A model generated the notes under the pieces. That model saw only the letters and a program-made list of their open reading frames with translations. It did not search any database and was not told the origin of the DNA. This document shows positions 9,621-17,523 of a stretch of 64,000 nt of DNA, piece after piece (the first letter of the stretch is position 1; each line of letters begins with the position of its first letter). The position numbers and the translations under genes were made by a program. Source of the DNA: Lachnospiraceae bacterium (GTDB lineage: Bacteria > Bacillota > Clostridia > Lachnospirales > Lachnospiraceae); NCBI GenBank assembly GCA_016282915.1, contig JAEELW010000085.1, positions 1-64,000 on the forward strand. The letters are read 5' to 3'.

Positions 9621-10766
9621 GTGAAAAAAAGGCTTTTGGAGAAAAAAAGGATCCTGTGGCTAGTATTTACCCTGTTCTTTTTGTGGACAGCGGAGGATGC
9701 GGCAGTGATCAGCGTGAAAGCGGCCGGATCGGATGCCACTGTCATACTTCGTGAGTCGGAGGACGGCGGACGTCGTCGTCGTGATGATGACGAGGATGAA
9801 GACGACAGGGACAAAGACGACGAAAAAGATGAGGACGACGATGAAGATGACCAGGGCAGCCGGAGAAGCAGCCGTCGTAATCGAGTCAGTGATGAAGAAG
9901 AGGACGAGGAAGATGGTGAGTTTCCGCTGGTGCCCGTTCTGATCGGCGTTTTTTCCTTATTGGCAGTGATCCTGGTCATACTCATCATCGTATTGCTTAC
10001 AAAAAATGGAAAGAGCAGCAGGAAAAGCAGTGGAAAAGCCTCCTATCCGGGCAGGGATGCATACCGGCAGCAGGATCAGTACCAGCAGCCCGATTATCGG
10101 CAGCAGGATCAGTACCAGCAGCCCGGTTATCAGCAGCAGGACCAGTACCAGCAGCCCGGCTATCAGCAGCAGGATCAGTATCAGCAGCCCGGCTATCAGC
10201 AGCAGGATCAGTATCAGCAGCCCGGCTATCAGCAGCAGGATCAGTACCAGCAGCCCAGCTATCAGCAGCAGGATCAGTATCAGCAGCCCGGCTATCAGCA
10301 GCAGGACCAGTACCGGCAGCCCGGCTATCAGCAGCAGAACCAGTATCCGCAGCAGGGTTATGATGCGCCTCCCGTGGCGGGAAGGGAAGGGGATACGGTT
10401 GTGCTCGGAAAGTCGAACGTGCAGAATTCCGGCGATGAAGAAACCCTTACGATGAAGATTGACAGGGGACCCTTTGTGGTCATCTCTGATCCTTTCAATC
10501 CCCAGAGAACCTTCCGGGCGGAGATCCGTCATCATGTGGTGATCGGACGTAAACCGCCCGCAGAGATCATCATAGACTATGATACCGGGGTTTCCGGAAG
10601 CCATTGTGAGATCGTGAATGACGGCGGTACTTTCTATCTGAAGGATCTGAATTCCGTGAACGGGACGATGTATAACGGTGTGACTGTTCGTGAACCCATC
10701 CCCATCCAGGGTGGAGGAAAGCTTCGGATCGGCCGTTACGAATATGATTTGAAATTCGAGGATTGA
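9621..10766 (+). CDS. Single-pass membrane protein with C-terminal FHA domain
   Basis: GTG start with GGAGG upstream; signal-like N-terminus, Asp-rich segment, TM LVPVLIGVFSLLAVILVILIIVLL, QYQQPGYQQQD repeats, FHA signature HHVVIGRKPPAEIIIDYDTGVSGSHCEI...LKDLNSVNGTMYNG. Confidence 0.92.
   Translation: MKKRLLEKKRILWLVFTLFFLWTAEDAAVISVKAAGSDATVILRESEDGGRRRRDDDEDEDDRDKDDEKDEDDDEDDQGSRRSSRRNRVSDEEEDEEDGEFPLVPVLIGVFSLLAVILVILIIVLLTKNGKSSRKSSGKASYPGRDAYRQQDQYQQPDYRQQDQYQQPGYQQQDQYQQPGYQQQDQYQQPGYQQQDQYQQPGYQQQDQYQQPSYQQQDQYQQPGYQQQDQYRQPGYQQQNQYPQQGYDAPPVAGREGDTVVLGKSNVQNSGDEETLTMKIDRGPFVVISDPFNPQRTFRAEIRHHVVIGRKPPAEIIIDYDTGVSGSHCEIVNDGGTFYLKDLNSVNGTMYNGVTVREPIPIQGGGKLRIGRYEYDLKFED
10065..10360 (+). 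repeat. 33-bp tandem repeats encoding QQPGYQQQDQY
   Basis: About 8-9 in-frame units of cagcagcccggctatcagcagcaggatcagtac. Confidence 0.93.
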
Positions 10767-10768
10767 AC

Positions 10769-13492
10769 ATGAACGGAAATACGGAACGCAGTCTGCCGCC
10801 GATCCCCGGCTATGAGATCCGCGGCAGGATCGGTGCCGGTGGCGGAGGAACGGTCTACAGGGCCTGGCATCTCAATCTGCGTAAGGATGTGATCATCAAA
10901 CGCATCCATGACAGGATAACGGATGAAGAGCAGCAGCGTACGGAGGCGGATATACTGAAAAATCTGCACCATCCGTACCTGCCGCAGGTTTTTGATTATT
11001 TTGTGATCGACGGTGTGGCTTATACCGTCATGGACTTTATTGAAGGAGAGAGCCTTCAGAGGATGCTGGACCGCGGTATGCGTTTCAGCGAAAAGCAGGT
11101 GCTGAAGTATGCCCGCCAGCTTACGGAGGCCGTCGACTATCTGCATTCTCAGCGTGTGCCGATCATTCACGGCGACATCAAACCCGACAATATCATGCGT
11201 ACTCCGGAGGACAATATCTGTCTGATCGATTTCAACATCTCCGGGATCAGTGCGGACGGGAACGCATATACCTTTGGTTTTTCACCGGGATTCAGCGCAC
11301 CGGAGCAGCATGATGCTTTTGTGCGGATCCAGCGTGAGATGCGGCAGAATGGCAGCTTTGATGCTCTGAACAGGCATCTGTATCCGGAAACACAGCCGGA
11401 AGGCGGCAGAAGCGGGGAATCGCAGGGAGCGGGGCAGAACGCGCCGCATTATTCGGCAGACGGGACCGAGATCCTGAGCTATGGCCGTGAAGAAACGGAG
11501 AGACTGCCGGGAAGCGGGGCAGCGGGAACTACGGAAAATCTGTCGGCGGGACAGGGCGCGCCGCGCTATTCGGCAGACGGGACCGAGATCCTGAGCTATG
11601 GCCGTGAAGAAACGGAGATGCTGCCGGGAAGCGGGGCAGCGGGAGCTACGGAAAATCTGTCGGCGGGACAGGGCGCGCCGCGCTATTCGGCAGACGGGAC
11701 CGAGATCCTGAGCTATGGCAGTGAAGAAACGGAGAGACTGCCGGGAAGCGGGGAAGCGGACGTCACGGAAAATCTGTCGGCGGGGCAGAGCGCGCGCTAT
11801 TCGGCAGACGGAACGGAGATCCTGAGTTATGGCCGTGAAGAAACGGAGAGACTGCCGGGAAGCGGGGCGGCAGGAGTTACGGAAAACCTGTCGGGATCAG
11901 CCGGCCGTACGGATGAGCGCCGTCAGAACCGCGGAGAAGGTACCGCATCGGATGGAACGCAGCGTTTCCGCCTGAATTCCGGTATCGTGATCAATAAGCG
12001 TTCCGATGTGTACAGCTGCGGAGCGACTCTCTATTATCTGTATACCGGTGAGATCTTTGATACGGACCGGGACAATCTGCTGCGTTCCGGTACCAGCGAG
12101 GGCTTTATCTATGTGCTGAACCGTGCCCTGCAGAGGGATCCGGCCAGGCGTTTTGCCGATGGCGGCCAGATGCGCAGGGCTCTGGACCGGCTTCATAAGA
12201 ACAACAGAAGCTATCGCAGGATGATGCTCGGGCAGGCTATTGTAAAGATCCTGCTGGTGGCGCTGATCTTGATCGGTGTCGGTCTGATCATTTCCGGCCG
12301 CGACCACTGGAAAAAGGAAATGGAGCAGGAGTATACCACCTATATCGTGGATCTGAACGAATACCGGCGGGAAAATGATGAGGACAGCTTTGAAGATACC
12401 TTTGAAGCAGCGACAGGACTTTTCCCGGACAGGATCGATGCCTGGTACCAGAAGGCCCTGTATCTGTATGAACAGGGGAAATTCGAGACAACGGCGGATT
12501 TTATCGAAAAAGAGATCCCCATGGATGAAGCCATCTACAGCAAGGAAAAGGATAAGGACGAGACCGAAAGCGAAAAGGACAGCATCACGGTCGCCAATCT
12601 GTACAGCATCCTCGGGAATGCGTATTTTGAACTCGGGGATTATAAAAAATGTGAGAATTCCCTGGCAACGGCGATCTCTTATGACGATCGTAATCCGGAG
12701 TTTTACGTGACCAGGGCGATCGCTCTGGCACGCCTCGGCGATACGGAAAAGGCGGAGAGCCTGCTGGAAAAGGCCATTAATCTGGGCGTAAGTGATGATA
12801 ATCTGAATCTGGCCAGGGGCGAGATCGCCTATGCCAGGGGGAATTATGCGGAAGCGGAACAGCAGCTCAGACAGTGTACCGAGGAGACTACGGACGATTA
12901 CCGGCTGCTGCGGGCAGCGATGCGCTGTGCGGAAGCGGTGAATGCCCAGAAGCCTGCGGGAGAGACGGATGAAGCGGGTCGGCAGGCAGTAAGGGAAATG
13001 ACGGAACGGAGCGCCGGGGTACTGAAAGACGCTGCAGAGAGGCTTCCGAAACAGTATCACCGCATGATCCTGCATCAGCTCTCATTCCAGTACACGGATG
13101 CCTATGCCCGTCTGGATGAAGCGGAATATGCGGCGGCTGCCGTTGATGTGCTGAAGCAGATCGATGAAGAGGGTTTTGCGGGCTTTGAAACCTACTGCAC
13201 CATGGTGAACCTGTATACAGCCCTGGAACGTTACGATGAGGAGAGGGAGCTTCTGGGCCGTATGGACAAAGAGTATCCGGACCATCATCTGATCCCGCTG
13301 TACTACGCGATGCTGACGGCCAAGCTGGAATCCCTGAAGCCGAGTGAGGAACAGGATTATTCTCTTTTCCTGGAGTATTATAATGAGGCGGAGCGGAGGA
13401 TCGCCGAACTGGATCCGGCTCTCCGCAGCAGCAATGAGATCAACGGGCTGGAAAGCACCTATGAGGAACTGGTAGCCAAGGGAAGACTGTAG
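10769..13492 (+). CDS. Transmembrane Ser/Thr kinase with repeat insertion inside kinase domain and C-terminal TPR region
   Basis: IGAGGGGTVYRA, VIIKRI, IIHGDIKPDNIM, LIDFNISG, FSAPEQHD ... insertion ... KRSDVYSCGATLYYLYTG; TM KILLVALILIGVGLIISG; TPR-like tail. ATG at 10769 preferred over TTG at 10763. Confidence 0.9.
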   Translation: MNGNTERSLPPIPGYEIRGRIGAGGGGTVYRAWHLNLRKDVIIKRIHDRITDEEQQRTEADILKNLHHPYLPQVFDYFVIDGVAYTVMDFIEGESLQRMLDRGMRFSEKQVLKYARQLTEAVDYLHSQRVPIIHGDIKPDNIMRTPEDNICLIDFNISGISADGNAYTFGFSPGFSAPEQHDAFVRIQREMRQNGSFDALNRHLYPETQPEGGRSGESQGAGQNAPHYSADGTEILSYGREETERLPGSGAAGTTENLSAGQGAPRYSADGTEILSYGREETEMLPGSGAAGATENLSAGQGAPRYSADGTEILSYGSEETERLPGSGEADVTENLSAGQSARYSADGTEILSYGREETERLPGSGAAGVTENLSGSAGRTDERRQNRGEGTASDGTQRFRLNSGIVINKRSDVYSCGATLYYLYTGEIFDTDRDNLLRSGTSEGFIYVLNRALQRDPARRFADGGQMRRALDRLHKNNRSYRRMMLGQAIVKILLVALILIGVGLIISGRDHWKKEMEQEYTTYIVDLNEYRRENDEDSFEDTFEAATGLFPDRIDAWYQKALYLYEQGKFETTADFIEKEIPMDEAIYSKEKDKDETESEKDSITVANLYSILGNAYFELGDYKKCENSLATAISYDDRNPEFYVTRAIALARLGDTEKAESLLEKAINLGVSDDNLNLARGEIAYARGNYAEAEQQLRQCTEETTDDYRLLRAAMRCAEAVNAQKPAGETDEAGRQAVREMTERSAGVLKDAAERLPKQYHRMILHQLSFQYTDAYARLDEAEYAAAAVDVLKQIDEEGFAGFETYCTMVNLYTALERYDEERELLGRMDKEYPDHHLIPLYYAMLTAKLESLKPSEEQDYSLFLEYYNEAERRIAELDPALRSSNEINGLESTYEELVAKGRL
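11441..11900 (+). repeat. Four ~117-bp tandem repeats (39 aa; APRYSADGTEILSYGREETERLPGSGAAGxTENLSAGQG)
   Basis: Units start at about 11441, 11558, 11675 and 11792; fourth is one codon shorter. Confidence 0.95.
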
Positions 13493-13505
13493 AGGAGGTA
13501 CGATC

Positions 13506-13640
13506 ATGTATACCGGACAGATCATGATCTATGCGGGGGCCGCGTTGGCCGGAGTGGGAGCACTGCTCCTTTTGATCGTGAGCATTGTTTTTGCGGCCAA
13601 AAAAAAGGAATTGATCCGACGTATCTACGGGGAGGATTAA
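13506..13640 (+). CDS. 44-aa single-TM microprotein
   Basis: AGAGGAGG RBS then ATG; translates to MYTGQIMIYAGAALAGVGALLLLIVSIVFAAKKKELIRRIYGED; fills the gap between kinase 2 and MORN gene. Confidence 0.75.
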   Translation: MYTGQIMIYAGAALAGVGALLLLIVSIVFAAKKKELIRRIYGED

Positions 13641-13643
13641 GTT

Positions 13644-14882
13644 ATGGAAATGCAGGAAGAAAAAAAAGAAAACGAAGGATCGGTGAAGGATATTTCCAGC
13701 GCGTTTGCAAAAGATGCGCCGAAGAACGAGCCGGTTAAGAAGAAGAGTGCCCTTCCCCTTATCATGACCACTCTTTCCCTTGTGCTGCTCCTGGCGGCGG
13801 GCATCGTGGTCTGGATCCTGGGGAGCGCCCCGAAACGTGAGTTTGACGGCTATATCGATGCTGCGGAGAAGGCTCTGTCCGAAAGGGACTATCAGACTTC
13901 TGCCGAAAATTTCCTGAAGGCTCTGCAGATGGCGCCTGCGAACCGGGAAGCACTGAGCGGCTATGACCGTGCTTACGCCGTCTGGTCGACCGAGCTGAAT
14001 GCCGATGCTCCCGAACTGGCAGCCGAGGTGCGGGATAACGAAGCGAATGAGCTGGAGGCGCTGAACGAGAACTGGCATTCCGGTACGATACGCCGCACGG
14101 TGGAATCGGCACGTCAGTCGGCTTATCGTATCCGGCTCGACGATTATAACAGAAAACAGCAGCAACAGCAGACTGTCACACAGAACCCGCCGATCTCATC
14201 GGGCACCCCGGATCCGGATTATGACTACACGCAGACCAACGATCCTATGGGCCTGCTGGAAAAGGCTTATGAGTATATGAGCCAGAACGATTATTACAGC
14301 ATGATGAGTGTGGACGGGACGGACGCCGCGGATAATGTGGTATCCATCATGAAAAACCGCGGTACCGACGAGATGCTCTACGCACCGGATTATCACGGGG
14401 AATCGGATTATACCGGACAGGCTGTCGGCGTTTATATCGTTCCGGAGGGCTATTATTTCTTTTACGGCGATTATGTGAACGGAGTAAGGGAAGGTTACGG
14501 TACCAGCTTCTGGGTGACTACCGGCGCCTACCGTTATGAGCTCTATGCCGGCGAATGGAAGAACGGAAAACCGAACGGTGACGGGTCGATGTATACCCAG
14601 GATGACTCCGACGGGACCCAGATCACGGTCACGGGCAATTTCACCGACGGCCGTCAGGACGGCAGAATGGGTTACAGTTACTACAACAGCTGGAACAACA
14701 GCTATTATTACGAGGAATATGAGGCGGTAAACGGAGATGCGGCCGAGATCAGCGTCTCCGGAAGTGATCAGGATTATATTTACGATTATTATACCGTATA
14801 TCTTGAACTTCCCGACGGAACGCTGGTCTATTATGATGCCAATTCGGAATATCTGGCGGCACTGGGTTTCCGATCGAGATGA
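13644..14882 (+). CDS. Membrane-anchored protein with TPR-like segment and MORN repeats
   Basis: TM ALPLIMTTLSLVLLLAAGIVVWIL; YGDYVNGVREGYGTSFW and YAGEWKNGKPNGDGSMY match MORN pattern. Confidence 0.85.
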   Translation: MEMQEEKKENEGSVKDISSAFAKDAPKNEPVKKKSALPLIMTTLSLVLLLAAGIVVWILGSAPKREFDGYIDAAEKALSERDYQTSAENFLKALQMAPANREALSGYDRAYAVWSTELNADAPELAAEVRDNEANELEALNENWHSGTIRRTVESARQSAYRIRLDDYNRKQQQQQTVTQNPPISSGTPDPDYDYTQTNDPMGLLEKAYEYMSQNDYYSMMSVDGTDAADNVVSIMKNRGTDEMLYAPDYHGESDYTGQAVGVYIVPEGYYFFYGDYVNGVREGYGTSFWVTTGAYRYELYAGEWKNGKPNGDGSMYTQDDSDGTQITVTGNFTDGRQDGRMGYSYYNSWNNSYYYEEYEAVNGDAAEISVSGSDQDYIYDYYTVYLELPDGTLVYYDANSEYLAALGFRSR

Positions 14883-14904
14883 TGACGGGACGGACGCTGC
14901 CGGA

Positions 14905-16446
14905 ATGAGAAAAAAGCAAGTCGTTCCTGCCGTGCTCCTGACAGCGCTGCTGACAGGCTGCGGCGGGGATGCTGTCCCGGAGGAACAGAATATCATCGAT
15001 ACGGTGCTGGCGGATGTGCCCTATGGTGAGAGTGTGACACCCACACCGGAGGACAGTTCTTACCGCAGACCGGAGAATCTACCTTCCGCCCGTGTGGATC
15101 TGGCGGGCTACGAATGCGGCGCCGATAAACGTGCGGTCTTTTCTGCCGCAGAGCTTCCGGAAACATTTTATGTACTGGACGCCTGGTCATTGGAACCGGT
15201 ATATGAAGGCGTTTTGCGGAAAAAAGGAGAGGAAGGGGAGCGGATACTCTACCAGGCCGATTTCAGCAGCTTCGGGACGGCGGGAGAGTATGTGTTATAT
15301 AATGAAAGCTGCGGTTATTCCGATCCTTTTCTGATCCGGGACGGGATCTATACCGACAGGATCGGAAATTATCTGGACCTGCTGAAAGCCTGCCGCTGCG
15401 GTGACAGCTGTCATGCTTCATCCGCCGAAGGAAGGGATGTGAGCGGCGGCTGGCATACGGAGGGAAACTACCGGCGGGATGTGTGCAGCGGTGCGGGGAT
15501 CATGCTCAATCTGCTGCTGGCCTATGAATACGAGCCGGAAGCTTTTGCGGAAGGCAGCGTGCTGCCCTACCGGCCCAACGGGATACCGGATGTGCTGGAG
15601 GAAGCCGCCCGGGAGGCGCAGTGGCTTCATAAGATGACAGAGCCGGACGGAAGCGTGCATGCCGGAGTGAAGGCTGTGGGGATCACGGATCATGAGGATG
15701 CTTCCGCAGATCTTTCCGAGCAGGTGCTCGAAGACGTAAGCCGGGATGCGGCGATCCTCTTTACCGCGGCAATGGCCCGTTTTTCCGCCATATGGAAAGA
15801 CTATGACGCAGAGATGGCGGCGCAGTGTCTGAAGGATGCGGAAGCTTCGTATGCCTGGCTGAAAAAGGAAGGAAGCACGGAAGACGGGGCCTGGTATATG
15901 CTGAACACCATCCTTTTCCGCACGACCGGAGAGGATGTTTACCACAAAGATGTTCTTACGCTGCTGTCCCGTCCGGGAACGCGGCTTGAGGGGCAGAAGG
16001 TTGGCTGTGTGGATCCCGTGTTCATGGGGGATCACAATTATCTTTCCACGAAGAGATATGCGGATCAGGACAGCTGCGAAAAGATCATGGACGACATCAT
16101 GAAGCGCGCGCGGCGTATCAGCGAAGCTTCGTACTCCGATCCGTGGCTGGTGGGTGAGGACGGAAAGACGGAGGATGTACCGGCGCTTCTGGCTGATGCG
16201 GGGCTGCTCAGCTGGGTGAACGGCGTCATAACCAACCGGGAGTATCGCAGGGTGATCCAGGAACATGTGCACTGCCTGTGCGGACGCAACCGCCGGAATG
16301 TAAATTATGTGACGGATCACGGCGTGAGAACGGAAGCGGGAGAGGACTCCGCGGAAGGAGCAGTGGAAAGCACGGAACTGTATTACGGCTCGGAACTGCT
16401 GGTGATCCTTTCCAGGATCGATATCCGTTACGAACAGGTATATTAA
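14905..16446 (+). CDS. Lipoprotein with glycoside hydrolase family 9-like architecture (possibly degenerate active site)
   Basis: MRKKQVVPAVLLTALLTGCGG lipobox; Ig-like N-domain followed by DVSGGWH..., RPNGIPDVLEEAAREAQWLHKM. Confidence 0.72.
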   Translation: MRKKQVVPAVLLTALLTGCGGDAVPEEQNIIDTVLADVPYGESVTPTPEDSSYRRPENLPSARVDLAGYECGADKRAVFSAAELPETFYVLDAWSLEPVYEGVLRKKGEEGERILYQADFSSFGTAGEYVLYNESCGYSDPFLIRDGIYTDRIGNYLDLLKACRCGDSCHASSAEGRDVSGGWHTEGNYRRDVCSGAGIMLNLLLAYEYEPEAFAEGSVLPYRPNGIPDVLEEAAREAQWLHKMTEPDGSVHAGVKAVGITDHEDASADLSEQVLEDVSRDAAILFTAAMARFSAIWKDYDAEMAAQCLKDAEASYAWLKKEGSTEDGAWYMLNTILFRTTGEDVYHKDVLTLLSRPGTRLEGQKVGCVDPVFMGDHNYLSTKRYADQDSCEKIMDDIMKRARRISEASYSDPWLVGEDGKTEDVPALLADAGLLSWVNGVITNREYRRVIQEHVHCLCGRNRRNVNYVTDHGVRTEAGEDSAEGAVESTELYYGSELLVILSRIDIRYEQVY

Positions 16447-16494
16447 GATCTCCCGGCAGCAGCCGCACGGAGATCGGCTTTGGAGGGTAAAATT

Positions 16495-17523
16495 GTGAAG
16501 ATCGTGGTTTTGGCCGGAGGCATCAGTACGGAGCGTGAGGTTTCGCTGGTATCCGGCCGGGAAGTGTATCGGGCGCTGAAGCAGCGCGGTCATACGGTTG
16601 TCCTGCTGGATGTATATCTGGGACTGCCGGGAGCGGATCCGGATGCGGTTTTTTCCATGGACCGTGACTGGACGGAAGGTATCAGGGATATCGGAGAGGA
16701 AAGCCCCGAGGATCTGGAAAAGATCAAAGCGATGCGCAGCGACGGGGACCGCTTTTTCCTCGGGCCGAACGTATTGAAGATCTGCCGCAGGGCGGATGTG
16801 GTCTTTATGGCCCTGCACGGCGTGGGAGGCGAGGACGGACGGCTGCAGGCGATGTTTGAGCTCAATGGCATCCCCTATACCGGGACGGATCATGTATCTT
16901 CCACACTCTGTATCGATAAGTGCTTAAGCCGCGCCGTGATGACGGTGGCCGGTATACCCGTGCCTCCGGGGATGGAGCTTTATCCCGGGGAAGAGCCGCA
17001 GGGCGTGGAATACCCGGCGGTGGTAAAGGCCGCCAACGGCGGATCCACGGTAGGTACTTATTTTGTGGAAAATGATGAAGAACTGAAGGAGGCCATAAAG
17101 AAAGCCTCAAAGCTGGATGTGCATATCGTGATCGAGAAACGGATCAAAGGGCGGGAATTCACCTGCGGGCTGCTGGACGGAAAGGCCCTGCCGCCGGTGG
17201 AGATCATCCCCAACAGCGGGACGTATGATTACCGGAACAAATACCAGGCCGGAAGAACGAACGAGATCTGCCCGGCACCCTTAAGCCCGGAAAAGACGGC
17301 GGAGCTGCAGGCCCTGGCGGAAAAGGCCTGGAAGGCTCTGCGCCTGTCCGTATACGCACGTCTGGATTTCATGATGGATGAGAACGAAAAATTCTACTGT
17401 CTGGAAGGCAATACCATACCGGGCATGACGCCTACCAGCCTGATCCCGCAGGAGGCTGCGGCGGTGGGCATGGATTTCGGCACGCTGTGCGAAAAACTGA
17501 TCGAGGTATCCATGAGAAGATGA
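16495..17523 (+). CDS. ddl: D-alanine--D-alanine ligase
   Basis: VVLAGGISTEREVSLVSG, GGEDGRLQAMFELNGIPYTG, EGNTIPGMTPTSLIPQEAAAVGMDF; GTG at 16495 has upstream GGAGGG (track start is TTG at 16480). Confidence 0.93.
   Translation: MKIVVLAGGISTEREVSLVSGREVYRALKQRGHTVVLLDVYLGLPGADPDAVFSMDRDWTEGIRDIGEESPEDLEKIKAMRSDGDRFFLGPNVLKICRRADVVFMALHGVGGEDGRLQAMFELNGIPYTGTDHVSSTLCIDKCLSRAVMTVAGIPVPPGMELYPGEEPQGVEYPAVVKAANGGSTVGTYFVENDEELKEAIKKASKLDVHIVIEKRIKGREFTCGLLDGKALPPVEIIPNSGTYDYRNKYQAGRTNEICPAPLSPEKTAELQALAEKAWKALRLSVYARLDFMMDENEKFYCLEGNTIPGMTPTSLIPQEAAAVGMDFGTLCEKLIEVSMRR

Noticed and set aside
10006-10604. Repetitive ORFs in other frames of the FHA linker (SSRISTSSPAI... and LLLIAGLLVLI...)
   Set aside because: Automatic consequence of a 33-bp repeat divisible by three; only the FHA frame joins functional domains
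15418-16893. 491-aa minus-strand ORF opposite the GH9-like gene
   Set aside because: No recognisable motifs and it crosses the sense gene boundary into ddl
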